Part shown: in pieces, positions 7,365-15,445 of the stretch
Layout of the letters: the number at the start of each line of letters is the position of its first letter
Numbering within the stretch: the first letter of the stretch is position 1
Source: Brevibacterium album DSM 18261
GTDB taxonomy: Bacteria; Actinomycetota; Actinomycetes; Actinomycetales; Brevibacteriaceae
Assembly: GCF_000426445.1 (NCBI RefSeq)
Contig: NZ_AUFJ01000009.1
Span: 558,001-622,000, forward strand
DNA length: 64,000 nt
Reading direction: 5' to 3'
Program-made: the position numbers and the translations under genes
Notes under the pieces: generated by a model
What the model saw: the letters and a program-made list of their open reading frames with translations, nothing else
Database searches by the model: none
Told to the model about the DNA's origin: nothing

Positions 7365-8453
7365 ATGATGTCCGCAGCCAGCAGAGAACCGGAACCCGCG
7401 AGGACCGCGACGGAGGCAGGCACGGTGCCGGACTCGGGCGCCCCGGGCACGGGCGCCCCGGGCACGGGCACCTCGAGCACGACGGCCGAGGATCGCAGCG
7501 GCTACTTCGCCGTCCTCGTGTTCCCCCTCCTCATCATCACCGGCGGCCTCGTGGGCTTCTTCTTCACCGACACGGTCTCCGCCGCAGCGCCCGCGGTGAA
7601 CCCCATGCTCGGCGTCGTCATGCTCACGATGGGGCTGACGCTGCGGCCCGTCGACTTCGCACTCGTCGCCAAGCGCCCTGTGCCCGTCCTGCTGGGCGTC
7701 GTGGCCCAGTACGTCATCATGCCGCTCGTCGCCCTGGGCGTGGTCACGCTCCTGGGTCTGCCGCCGCTCATCGCCGCAGGCGTGATCCTCGTGGGCTGTG
7801 CGCCCGGCGGCACCGCCTCGAACGTCGTGAGCTACCTGGCGCGCGGCGATGTGGCGCTGTCCGTCACGATGACCTCGATCTCCACGCTCCTCGCACCGCT
7901 GCTCACCCCGCTGCTCACACTGTGGCTGGCCGGCCAGTACATGCCCCTCGACGGCGGCTCGATGGCGCTGACCATCGTCAACGTGGTGCTGCTGCCGGTG
8001 CTCGGCGGCATCGTCATCCGCATGCTGCTGCCCAGGATCACCGAGGCGCTGCTGCCCGTGCTGCCGTGGCTGTCCGTGCTCGCGATCTCCGTCATCGTGG
8101 CGATCGTGGTCTCCGGCAGCGCGGAGACGATCATCTCCGCCGGGCTCCTCGTGCTCGCGGCCGTCATCCTGCACAACATCATCGGCATCGGCCTGGGCTA
8201 CGGCGCCGCCGTGCTCTTCCGGCTGCCTCTGCCCTCTCGCCGCACCACCGCGGTCGAGGTCGGCATGCAGAACTCCGGGCTCGCCGCGGGTCTGGCCGCG
8301 CAGTACATGGACCCGCTGTCCGCGCTGCCGGGTGCCGTCTTCTCCGTCTGGCACAACGTCTCCGGCGCGCTGTTCGCCACCCTGTGCCGCAGCCTCGACA
8401 AGCGGAAGGCCGCCGCCGAGGCCCGGGTGGGTGCCGCCGCTCCCACCGAGTGA
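7365..8453 (+). CDS. Bile acid:sodium symporter (BASS)-family transporter
   Basis: 362-residue membrane protein, about ten hydrophobic segments after a ~45-residue flexible N-terminus rich in Gly/Thr/Pro. Family marks include VGCAPGGTASNVVSYLARGD (the sodium/substrate region of TM4) and the late EVGMQNSGLAAGLA motif of TM9. The family moves organic anions such as bile acids, pantoate or keto acids with sodium; the substrate here is unknown. ATG 7365 is selected because GAGGAG lies 4-9 nt upstream. The stop codon lies inside a hairpin that shares its right arm with the hairpin ahead of the gene. Confidence 0.87.
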   Translation: MMSAASREPEPARTATEAGTVPDSGAPGTGAPGTGTSSTTAEDRSGYFAVLVFPLLIITGGLVGFFFTDTVSAAAPAVNPMLGVVMLTMGLTLRPVDFALVAKRPVPVLLGVVAQYVIMPLVALGVVTLLGLPPLIAAGVILVGCAPGGTASNVVSYLARGDVALSVTMTSISTLLAPLLTPLLTLWLAGQYMPLDGGSMALTIVNVVLLPVLGGIVIRMLLPRITEALLPVLPWLSVLAISVIVAIVVSGSAETIISAGLLVLAAVILHNIIGIGLGYGAAVLFRLPLPSRRTTAVEVGMQNSGLAAGLAAQYMDPLSALPGAVFSVWHNVSGALFATLCRSLDKRKAAAEARVGAAAPTE

Positions 8454-8501
8454 GCACTAACTGTCGGCCGGCGGCCCGGAATACGACAGGAACCGCTCAC
8501 T
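8449..8501. repeat. Imperfect hairpin element, copy 2
   Basis: 18-nt arms at 8449-8466 and 8484-8501 around a 17-nt loop; it overlaps the BASS stop codon. The right arm is identical to that of the copy at 7171-7223, while left arms and loops differ. Likely acts as an RNA hairpin at the 3' end of the BASS message. Confidence 0.6.
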
Positions 8502-8551
8502 CGGTGAGTGCAGGGTGGGAATCATCCGACACATGAGAAACTGAACGCTCT

Positions 8552-9322
8552 ATGGCAGATCACTCAGCGGCAGAGGGGCCCGGCCCAGCCATTCCCACAC
8601 GCTCCCTCCCCCGGCGCATCGCGGGCCACCCCCTCGCGCACCTCGTCGCGGCGTTCCTCGTGCTCGGCCTCGTGCAGGCCTTCCTCGTCAAGCCGTTCAT
8701 GGTGCCCTCCGAGTCGATGGAGGAGACGCTGCAGGTGGGCGACCGCATCCTCGTGAACCGCCTCGCGTATGCGCCGCCGTGGGCGAACAGCACCCCGGAG
8801 AACGGCGACGTCGTGGTCTTCCACACGCAGGACGAGCTGTGGCCCTCCACCGCCCCGTCCCCCGAGGGCGGCTTCCTCGGAAGTGCGAAGCACCTGGTCA
8901 AGCGCGTGGCCGGGGACGGACTGGGCATCGGCCCGGGGACCGAGGACATGCTCGTCAAGCGCGTCATCGCCGTGCCCGGGCAGACAGTGGAGTGCTGTGA
9001 TGCGCAAGGGCGTCTGCTCGTCGACGGCGAGCCACTCGACGAACCCTATGTCCACGACGACCTGCCCTTCGTCCCAGGCGAACTCGACTGCGCCTCGGAG
9101 CCGCGGTCACAGCGCTGCTTCCCCCCGGTGACGGTGCCGGAGGGCATGCTCCTCATGCTGGGCGATCATCGCGCACGCAGCGCGGACGGGATCTCGCAGT
9201 GCCGCGGCCTCGACGCGGAGACCTCGGCCGGCTGCGTCCGCTGGGCCCGCACCGAGGACGTGACGGGCAGGACCGTCAGCATCATCTGGCCGCTGGGGCG
9301 GTTCGGGGGCCTGGGCTCATGA
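8552..9322 (+). CDS. lepB: Signal peptidase I
   Basis: 256-residue membrane-bound serine protease that removes signal peptides. One transmembrane segment (residues ~30-50) is followed by box B PSESMEETL with the catalytic serine, box D LVKRVIAVPGQTVE with the catalytic lysine, and box E LGDHRARSADG, a variant of GDNRxxSxDSR. An extra KHLVKRVAGDGLG segment before box D and a Cys-containing insert (DCASEPRSQRC) are unusual. No Shine-Dalgarno precedes ATG 8552; GAAACT (8537-8542) could be the -10 of a near-leaderless mRNA. It overlaps the next gene by ATGA. Confidence 0.92.
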   Translation: MADHSAAEGPGPAIPTRSLPRRIAGHPLAHLVAAFLVLGLVQAFLVKPFMVPSESMEETLQVGDRILVNRLAYAPPWANSTPENGDVVVFHTQDELWPSTAPSPEGGFLGSAKHLVKRVAGDGLGIGPGTEDMLVKRVIAVPGQTVECCDAQGRLLVDGEPLDEPYVHDDLPFVPGELDCASEPRSQRCFPPVTVPEGMLLMLGDHRARSADGISQCRGLDAETSAGCVRWARTEDVTGRTVSIIWPLGRFGGLGS

Positions 9323-10392
9323 GCACGGCGCCCACGTCCCGCCTCACCTCCCTCGACACCGTGCGCGGATTCGCCGTCGTCGCCATGGTCATCGCGCACA
9401 CCTCCCCGTTCGTCCTCCCCGCGCCGAGGCTGGTGGAGTACGCCGAGAGCATGCTCAACGATGTCGCGGCACCGCTGTTCGCCCTCGTGATCGGCGCGAC
9501 GATCGCGCTCACCGGGCCCGCGCCCGAGGCCGCCCCGCCCGAGCGCACCCGCTACCGCCTGCAGACGGCGGGCAGGGCGGCGGTGCTCATCGTCCTCAGT
9601 CTGCTGCTGAGCCTGCGGTTCTCAGGTGTGGTCATCGTCCTCGAACACCTGGGCCTCGCACTGCTGCTCGCGCTGCCCTTCCTCTGTCTGCGCACGCGCG
9701 CACTCCTGCTCTGGGCGGCGCCGCTGCTGGTCATCGGTCCGGGGATCGTCACCGCCCTCCGGCTCGCGGCCCTCTCCCACCCCGCGCTCACCGCCCCGGC
9801 GAACCCGCTCACATGGCTCCTCGACCGCCTCGTGCTGGGGAACAGCTACCAGGCGCTGGCCTTCCTGCCGCTGTACCTCGGGGGGATCGTGCTGGGACGA
9901 TGCGTGCTCCGGAAGCCCCGCCGCGCGCTCGCACTGCTCATCGCCGCGGTCGTGTGGTTCGTCCCCGTGGAGCTGTGGCGTCTGCTGGACATGCCCGGCA
10001 CGGGCCTCCGCGGCGGCTACGTCGAGGTGCTGCGGGAGGCGCCACTGGCTCTCGGTGCGTTCGCCTTCTTCGTCTGGGTGACGACCGCGGCCTCGGCGCG
10101 GGCGGTCCTCTCACCCTTGACCGCGCAGGGGCGGATGGCGCTGAGCGTCTATGTGCTCCACGTGCTCATCCTCATGGGCGTGTACACCGCCCGGACCGCC
10201 GCCGTCGGCACGGAGCAGGCGGCATGGTTCGCTCCGCCGCTGGGCTGGTCGATCCAGGCGGGGCTCGTGCTCGTGTGCTGGGCGTTCGCCGCCGCGTGGT
10301 GGCGCGGGCTGGGCACCGGCCCGATGGAACGGCTGACGGGCGTAGCCGCCGGACGGCATCCGGTCCGTGCGCTGTGGGCGGTGAGGCGCTGA
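9319..10392 (+). CDS. DUF418/HGSNAT-like membrane acyltransferase-type protein
   Basis: 358-residue protein with about nine hydrophobic segments. It opens with RLTSLDTVRGFAVVAMVIAH, the N-terminal signature shared by YeiB/DUF418 and heparan-glucosaminide acetyltransferase-like families, whose members are thought to move acyl groups across membranes. Start ATG 9319 overlaps the lepB stop (ATGA), so the two are co-translated. Which of the two related families it belongs to, and its acceptor, I cannot say. Confidence 0.7.
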   Translation: MSTAPTSRLTSLDTVRGFAVVAMVIAHTSPFVLPAPRLVEYAESMLNDVAAPLFALVIGATIALTGPAPEAAPPERTRYRLQTAGRAAVLIVLSLLLSLRFSGVVIVLEHLGLALLLALPFLCLRTRALLLWAAPLLVIGPGIVTALRLAALSHPALTAPANPLTWLLDRLVLGNSYQALAFLPLYLGGIVLGRCVLRKPRRALALLIAAVVWFVPVELWRLLDMPGTGLRGGYVEVLREAPLALGAFAFFVWVTTAASARAVLSPLTAQGRMALSVYVLHVLILMGVYTARTAAVGTEQAAWFAPPLGWSIQAGLVLVCWAFAAAWWRGLGTGPMERLTGVAAGRHPVRALWAVRR

Positions 10393-10421
10393 GCCGCCGC
10401 GTGAGCGTCTCTCTTCATTCC

Positions 10422-10473
10422 CGTCCTGGGTTCTGCCGCCCTACCTACAAGTAACGCGGCAGAATCCAGGACG
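10422..10473. terminator. 18-bp-stem hairpin between convergent genes
   Basis: CGTCCTGGGTTCTGCCGC (10422-10439) pairs with 10456-10473 with one mismatch around a 16-nt loop. It lies between the ends of the acyltransferase-like gene and the convergent MauE-thioredoxin gene, so it probably ends both transcripts. Confidence 0.6.
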
Positions 10474-10508
10474 TGAGCGGATCCGGCGAACGCTCCCGTC
10501 CTCGCGCT

Positions 10509-11648
10509 TCAGCGTGCAGCGCCGATGCTCGCCACGAGGCCTTCGATCTCCTGCAGGCCGTAGGCGATGGGCGAGGCCACGACGGGCTGCCCCTGCCCGC
10601 CCAGCAGCAGGGCCGCCGGGCTGCGCTGCACGCCCAGGCGGCTGATCGCGGAGGCCGATCCGTACCGGCACAGCGGCAGGAGCTTCGGGAACATCCGCTC
10701 CATCTCGCGCGGCGTGGACGAGGTGGCGATCCGCACCGCGATGCCGTCCAGCTCCTCATGCCACAGGTGCGCCCGCTCCGCGACGGAATGGCAGCTGCCG
10801 CAGCTCGTGCTCAGGAAGACGAGGAGCGTGGGCCGGCCGTCGCCCAGCTGTGCCAGTGTCTGCGTGATTCCGTTGGCCCCCACGAGCTCGGCATGGGGAA
10901 TGGGCTCGCCGAGGCGCACCTCTCCCGGCCGCGCCGGGTCCAGACCCAGCGCGAGCGAGAGGGGCGAGAGGGGCGGCGGCTCCCAGCCGTCGTCGGGGCC
11001 GCCTGCCGAGGCGCCGGCGCCCGAGGCGCCTCGCGGTTCCGCGGAGCCGACCGCATCCGAAGGCCCACCGGCCGCAGGTGCCCGGACGGAGTCCCTGAGC
11101 AGCCCGCGGAGCACGAACTGCTCGCGCACGAGCACGAGGACGGCGAGCAGCGACCAGCCCAGGCCGAGCCCGAGGACGGAGACCGGATCGGCGGCGAGCA
11201 TCGCGCCGAGGGCGGAGGGGCCGGACCAGGCGTGGAGGAGCGCGAGGCCGGAGGCGAGCATGAGCACGCCGTTGCGGACGAGCGACCAGCCGGTGATCCT
11301 GCCGCTCGCGGCGAAGGGGCCGAAGCATCCGCAGTCGGCGTCCTCACCGCGGCGGAGCACGGCGGCGAGGAGGAGGGTGAAGGCGATGAGCGTGAGACCC
11401 GTCGCAGCGGCGGCGAGGCTGCGGAAGGGTCCGGGCATCAGCACGAGCACGGCGGCGAGGAGGAGCTCCCCGAGCGGGAGCGCCCGGGCGATCCAGCGGT
11501 GCTGGAGGAACACCGGTACCCGCAACGTCATCATCGAGGCGAGTGTGGCGCTGCTGCGGCCGAGCTTGGCAGCGCCCGAGAGCGCGAAGGTGAATGCGAG
11601 GAGCCCCGCCGAGAACGCAGAGGCGAACTCGGCAGGGCTCATCGTCAT
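10509..11648 (-). CDS. MauE/DoxX-like membrane protein fused to a thioredoxin-like domain
   Basis: 379 residues. The N-terminal half has about four to five hydrophobic segments and the DCGCFG motif of MauE-type membrane proteins. After a loop rich in Gly/Ala/Ser (residues ~190-225) the C-terminal half looks like a TlpA/thioredoxin domain with FLSTSCGSCHSVAE (CxxC). The pairing suggests passage of redox equivalents across the membrane to an extracytoplasmic disulfide partner. ATG 11648 is preceded at 6 nt by TATCCT (11660-11655) with no RBS, so the mRNA is likely leaderless. ATG 11642 is an alternative start two codons later. Confidence 0.75.
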   Translation of the reverse strand: MTMSPAEFASAFSAGLLAFTFALSGAAKLGRSSATLASMMTLRVPVFLQHRWIARALPLGELLLAAVLVLMPGPFRSLAAAATGLTLIAFTLLLAAVLRRGEDADCGCFGPFAASGRITGWSLVRNGVLMLASGLALLHAWSGPSALGAMLAADPVSVLGLGLGWSLLAVLVLVREQFVLRGLLRDSVRAPAAGGPSDAVGSAEPRGASGAGASAGGPDDGWEPPPLSPLSLALGLDPARPGEVRLGEPIPHAELVGANGITQTLAQLGDGRPTLLVFLSTSCGSCHSVAERAHLWHEELDGIAVRIATSSTPREMERMFPKLLPLCRYGSASAISRLGVQRSPAALLLGGQGQPVVASPIAYGLQEIEGLVASIGAAR

Positions 11649-11674
11649 GAGAGCAGGATACCTGCGCTCAGGGC

Positions 11675-12505
11675 TCAGGCGCCGGCCGGGGCGTCCTGAC
11701 CGGGGCAGAGCTGCAGGGTGACCGTGAGGGCCTCGAGGGCCGTGCGCAGCGGTCCGGTGATGATGCTGAGGACAGCACCGATGCCGGGGATGCCCTCGAC
11801 GGCGTCCAGGAGCTGGTTGACGAGGCCGAGCTCGCCCAGGCTGGTCTCGACGACGACGAAGTTCTGCGAGACCGAGTTGGGCTGACCGGGCTCGGTGGAC
11901 GGGTTGTCCGTGCCGACCAGGCCGAAGGTGACGGTGCCGCCCACGGAGACGTCCACCGCATCGCCACGGAGGGTGATGTGCTGCTGCTCGCCCTGTGCGA
12001 GGTCGCGGTTGAGCTCGATGATCGCGTCGTCGCCGTTGATGGAGACGAGTCCCAGAGCATCCGCGCCGGCGCCGCCGAGGGCGTCCTCGAGCAGGGTGAT
12101 GTTGATGAGGCCGCCGCCGGTGAGGGTGAACTGCGTGCCCGCGGGGACGGTGCCCTCGGCCGCCAGGATGGTGAAGCCGCGGCTCTCGAACTCGTCGAAG
12201 CCCAGGCCGGAGAGCAGGGTCGTGGTCGTGTCGACGAGGGTGTTGGTGATCGGGGTGAGGAGCGGCTGCAGGAGGGCTCCGCCCGGCAGCGAGCCGACGA
12301 TGTCGCTGAGGCCCTGGCGCAGCTGCGCCAGGTCGTAGTTGCCCGCGCAGTCGGCAGAGACGGCGACGTCGAATGCGTCGCCCGGGTCCACGGAGGCGGA
12401 GGCCATCGGCACGGACACGGCGGCGGCGAGGACCGGGACGGACCAGGCAGCGCCCTTGGCGACGCTGCGGCGGGACAGACCGGTGGTGGTGAGCTCGTCA
12501 GACAT
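11675..12505 (-). CDS. Tat-type secreted protein of unknown function
   Basis: 276 residues beginning with a twin-arginine signal (LSRRSVAKGAAW, then an Ala/Val hydrophobic core ending ASA). The mature part is acidic, low in lysine, with strand-like stretches (TQFTLTGGGLINI, GTVTFGLVG) and two cysteines, one near each end (ADCAG, QLCPG), which may pair. No enzyme motif is visible; a cell-surface role is an inference. ATG 12505 follows GGAG at about 6 nt. It ends 26 bp before the MauE-thioredoxin start, so co-expression with a disulfide-handling protein is possible. Confidence 0.75.
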   Translation of the reverse strand: MSDELTTTGLSRRSVAKGAAWSVPVLAAAVSVPMASASVDPGDAFDVAVSADCAGNYDLAQLRQGLSDIVGSLPGGALLQPLLTPITNTLVDTTTTLLSGLGFDEFESRGFTILAAEGTVPAGTQFTLTGGGLINITLLEDALGGAGADALGLVSINGDDAIIELNRDLAQGEQQHITLRGDAVDVSVGGTVTFGLVGTDNPSTEPGQPNSVSQNFVVVETSLGELGLVNQLLDAVEGIPGIGAVLSIITGPLRTALEALTVTLQLCPGQDAPAGA

Positions 12506-12782
12506 AGGTCTCCTCAATCGGCGATGGTGAGTCGTACAGCGTGTGGAGAATCTCCCCAGCTTTCTGCCAGGAGTTCTCCAACCGCCGTCGAATCTATGCT
12601 CACCTTCCGCCGCACGGGAGCTGTGCACCCAAACTCTTCGTTCATCGAGCCAAGCCTGCGCGGATTGTGCGTTATTGCGGCTCGCCGATGTCACATTCTC
12701 GATGCGCGAGACGGCTCCGCGCCCGCGCCCCGGTTCTCGCGCACCCCCGGCGCCGCCCTCATGCCCACGCGGTGCTGCGAGC

Positions 12783-13685
12783 TCAGCTCCCCCGCTCCTT
12801 CCGGAGCCGGCGCGGTCCCGTCCCGTAGACATCGCTCAGCGCGCGGCGCATGCTCATGGTGGTGCCGAAGCCCGAGCGCTCCGCGATCGCCTCGATGCTC
12901 AGCACATCGAAGCGGCTGTCCACGAGCAGGTTCCTGGCCGCCCGGGCCCGCTGCCGGCGGATCTCGCTCGCGACCGTCGTGCCCGCCTCGGAGAACACCG
13001 CCTGCACCTGGCGGAGCGAGGACTGCACCTGCTCGGCCACGAGCGCAGGCGTCAGCTGCCGGTCGGTGCACTGCTGGGCGATGATCGCCATCGCCCTGTC
13101 CCGCAGCACTGCCTGCGGAGACCCGGCCGCGCGGAAGCTCCCGAGGCGGTTGAGCAGTATCGCCCCTCCCATCTCCACGAGGAGCTGACCAATCGCATAG
13201 CTCTCGATGGCGGTGGGCGAGACCTCCACGGCGAGGACCGAGGCTGCGAACGACTCCGCGGACTCCTCCAACAGGGCGGCACTCGCGTGCAGCTCCGCGC
13301 GCTGCGGCAGCTCCGGCACGAAGGACTCCATGACGTCCCGGGGCAGGCCCAGCACCAGCAGCTCCCAGCTGCCCAGCAGATGCACCGGGCCCTCCGCGCC
13401 CGGCGGCACCACGAGCAGCCGCGCCTCGACGGGAGAGCCCTCGCGATATCCGGCATGGCTGATGAGGCCGCCCGACATGAATGCGAGCTCGAACATCCTG
13501 TCCGTCTGCGGGTTCGGCCGGCCCACGAGCTCCACGGCGCTCCCGCGCGCACCCATCACGCTGATCTCGCCGAAGCGGCGCTCCCGGTACACGAGGCCCG
13601 CTCTGCCCCGCTGCCGGCGCACACCCTCGGTGAGCAGGCCCAGACCGCAGCCGGAGACCTCGTCCCGCACCTCGTCTCTTCGCAC
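12783..13685 (-). CDS. AraC-family transcriptional regulator
   Basis: 300 residues. The first ~190 form an AraC-binding-like sensor of the type seen in AraC/NphR regulators; the last ~100 carry two helix-turn-helix motifs (LTPALVAEQVQSSLRQVQAVF and IEAIAERSGFGTTMSMRRAL) ending with the family's YGTGPRRLR. GTG 13685 is used; it is 11 bp after the stop of the HD gene, so the two likely form an operon. The ligand and targets are unknown; the downstream secreted protein is one candidate target. Confidence 0.85.
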   Translation of the reverse strand: MRRDEVRDEVSGCGLGLLTEGVRRQRGRAGLVYRERRFGEISVMGARGSAVELVGRPNPQTDRMFELAFMSGGLISHAGYREGSPVEARLLVVPPGAEGPVHLLGSWELLVLGLPRDVMESFVPELPQRAELHASAALLEESAESFAASVLAVEVSPTAIESYAIGQLLVEMGGAILLNRLGSFRAAGSPQAVLRDRAMAIIAQQCTDRQLTPALVAEQVQSSLRQVQAVFSEAGTTVASEIRRQRARAARNLLVDSRFDVLSIEAIAERSGFGTTMSMRRALSDVYGTGPRRLRKERGS

Positions 13686-13696
13686 CGCGGGCCGCC

Positions 13697-14146
13697 TCAG
13701 TCCTCGCCGAGGATGAGCTGCCAGGAGCGCGCGTACTTCCGACGCAGCCGCTCACGGGTGGCCTCGTCGAGCAGCGCCGCACGCTCCGGCGAGGTGTTGT
13801 CGATGAGGTCCGCGACCTTGACGATCCGCGCGATGTCGCTGTCCCGCAGGCGCGCGAAATAGGCCTCGAGGGCGACGCCGGGACGATGGCTCAGCCGGTC
13901 CACAGCATCGACGACGTGCTCGGGGAAGCCCGCCTCGCGCAGCGCGCCCAGCGTGGCGCCCGTGTCCTCGACCGTGTCGTGCAGCCAGGCGGCGGCCACC
14001 GCCTCCTCGCGGATGGCCTCCGGCGCGATGATCGCCGCGCGCGCCGCGACCCGGCGGGGATGGTCGATGTACTCGGCACCCGCCTTGTCCTTCTGGCCCG
14101 TGTGCGCCGTCCGGGCGAAGGCCTCGGCCCTGTGCGCCATCGTCAT
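13697..14146 (-). CDS. HD-domain hydrolase (MESH1/SpoT-like)
   Basis: 149-residue metal-dependent HD protein with HTGQKDKAGAEYIDHP, AAWLHDTVEDT (HD pair) and KVADLIDNT, the order seen in small ppGpp hydrolases and related guanosine polyphosphate 3'-pyrophosphohydrolases. No synthetase domain is present, so it resembles small alarmone hydrolases, although substrate is inferred. ATG 14146 follows GGTGGAGA; an upstream GTG is less likely. A 23-bp tandem repeat (14187-14278) lies in its 5' region. The AraC gene follows at 11 bp. Confidence 0.82.
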   Translation of the reverse strand: MTMAHRAEAFARTAHTGQKDKAGAEYIDHPRRVAARAAIIAPEAIREEAVAAAWLHDTVEDTGATLGALREAGFPEHVVDAVDRLSHRPGVALEAYFARLRDSDIARIVKVADLIDNTSPERAALLDEATRERLRRKYARSWQLILGED

Positions 14147-14186
14147 GGGTCTCCACCGCCTCTCCGTGCGCACCTGCCCTGCAGGA

Positions 14187-14278
14187 CAGGTGTTTCAGCT
14201 CCCTCGGGGCAGGTGTTTCCGCTCCCTCGGGGCAGGTGTTTCCGCTCCCTCGGGGCAGGTGTTTCCGCTCCCTCGGGG
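14187..14278. repeat. Minisatellite: four tandem 23-bp repeats
   Basis: Four head-to-tail copies of CAGGTGTTTCCGCTCCCTCGGGG minus its last three bases in this notation (unit CAGGTGTTTCCGCTCCCTCG plus GGG), at 14187, 14210, 14233 and 14256; the first copy has one change (C to A at unit base 11). The array lies 41 bp upstream of the HD-hydrolase start and is followed by a partial copy. Confidence 0.9.
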
Positions 14279-14306
14279 CAGGCCGCTCACCTGCGATTTC
14301 CATGGT

Positions 14307-14363
14307 ATGCGCCGATGCCCGTGCTGCGGCAAACCTATCAGCGCGCAGCAGCCGTCTGCCTGA
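14307..14363 (+). CDS. Possible 18-codon ORF with Cys-Pro-Cys-Cys
   Basis: ATG 14307 opens a short frame, MRRCPCCGKPISAQQPSA, ending at TGA 14361-14363 and followed 6 bp later by a strong hairpin (14370-14398). The next gene on this strand is a LysE-family exporter. There is no good RBS and no convincing -10 at leaderless spacing, so expression is unproven. The CPCC cluster recalls cysteine-rich leader peptides, or a minimal zinc knuckle, or it may be chance. Confidence 0.25.
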   Translation: MRRCPCCGKPISAQQPSA

Positions 14364-14369
14364 TGAGCA

Positions 14370-14398
14370 CCCGCGGGCACCTACTGTGTGCCCGCGGG
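14370..14398 (+). terminator. 11-bp-stem hairpin upstream of the LysE gene
   Basis: CCCGCGGGCAC (14370-14380) and its complement (14388-14398) enclose a 7-nt loop. It lies directly after the small CPCC ORF and before the lysE-type promoter, so it could end a short upstream transcript. No T-run follows. Confidence 0.5.
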
Positions 14399-14410
14399 CC
14401 GGACACACGC

Positions 14411-14439
14411 ATGACAGAACACCCTCCGCCGTCTAGGAT
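14411..14439 (+). promoter_or_regulatory. Putative promoter of the LysE-family gene
   Basis: ATGACA (14411-14416) and TAGGAT (14434-14439) are separated by 17 bp, a good match to the housekeeping consensus. The predicted start near 14446 would give a ~110-nt leader before GTG 14556. Confidence 0.55.
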
Positions 14440-14555
14440 CGCCGGGGCCCGACTCGGTTCGCCTCGGCGATCACCCTGTCACTCTGCACTCCCGCACCTG
14501 CGCGCTCCCCGCGCCCGGCCTCCCTCCTGCCCGCCTGCTCCCGAGAGGACCCGCC

Positions 14556-15251
14556 GTGACCGAACAGCTGCTCGCCTTCGCGCTGGCGACCGTCGTCATC
14601 CTCATCGTCCCCGGCCCGGATCTCATGCTCATGCTGAAGAACGCAGCGAAGGCCGGGCGCTCCGGTGCGCTCTGGACCGCGACCGGCATCATGGTGGGCA
14701 ACACCGTCGTCGCGACGGCCGCGGCGCTGGGAGTCACGGCACTGCTGCTGAACTTCTCCGGCGTGTTCACCGCCGTGAAGATCGCCGGCGGCGTCTACCT
14801 CCTGTTCCTGGGCGTCCAGGCGTTCCGCTCGTACCTGCGGCTGCGGCGCGAGGCGAAGGCCCGTGCCGCCGAGGCCGCAGCCGGCACCGCAGCGGACGGC
14901 ACCGAGCCGGCCACCAGCGCCATCGAGCTGGTCAGCGCGGTGACGCCCACCTCCTCGCGCGGGCGGAGCTTCCGCCAGGGCCTCCTGTCCAACCTGCTCA
15001 ACCCCAAGCTCGCGGCGTTCTACCTCTCCCTGTTCCCCCAGTTCGAGCTCAGCCCGCTCGGGCCGGTCTCCGGTCACCTCGTCCTCGCGGGCGTGTTCGT
15101 GGCGATCGCGCTCGTCTGGTACGTCCTCCTCGTCGCCTTCCTCGCATGCCTGGGCAGCGTGTTCCAGCGGCCTGCGGTCGCGCGCCGGACCGAGGCGGTG
15201 GCGGGTGCGAGCCTCGTGGGCATCGGCGGGTTCCTGCTCGCCGGAGGGTGA
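14556..15251 (+). CDS. LysE/RhtB-family amino acid exporter
   Basis: 231 residues, about six hydrophobic segments. The opening IVPGPDLMLMLKNAAKAGRS is the RhtB/LysE family signature, followed by GIMVGNTVVATAAALG and, later, GLLSNLLNPKLAAFYLSLFPQF. A ~45-residue hydrophilic loop (RLRREAKARAAEAAAG onward) separates the two halves. GTG 14556 follows GAGAGGA at normal spacing. Such proteins export amino acids (threonine, homoserine, cysteine or lysine); specificity cannot be read. Confidence 0.88.
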   Translation: MTEQLLAFALATVVILIVPGPDLMLMLKNAAKAGRSGALWTATGIMVGNTVVATAAALGVTALLLNFSGVFTAVKIAGGVYLLFLGVQAFRSYLRLRREAKARAAEAAAGTAADGTEPATSAIELVSAVTPTSSRGRSFRQGLLSNLLNPKLAAFYLSLFPQFELSPLGPVSGHLVLAGVFVAIALVWYVLLVAFLACLGSVFQRPAVARRTEAVAGASLVGIGGFLLAGG

Positions 15252-15445
15252 GACCGGCAGGCACCCGCGGCAACGAGGTCCTGCCCGCGCGCCGACTCCG
15301 GCTGACCGATGCGCGCTCCCCAGCGGCGTCCTCTCCGCGACGGCGGGCAGCTGATCCGGGGACAGCCGATCCGGCTGCCGCGACGTTGCGGATCGACCAC
15401 ATGCGCACTCTGCCGCGCTGAGGCGCCGTCTGCGATCCTGGGGAC

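Noticed and set aside
10473-11721. Open frames on the plus strand opposite the MauE-thioredoxin gene
   Set aside because: Shadow frames; the minus-strand product has membrane segments and CxxC motifs.
12528-12534. A third CGACTCA ECF -10 upstream of the Tat-secreted protein gene
   Set aside because: The hexamer is present on the minus strand, but no TGCAACC lies 16 nt upstream of it.
14187-14278. Possible CRISPR array
   Set aside because: The repeats are head-to-tail without spacers, only four copies, and no cas genes are nearby.
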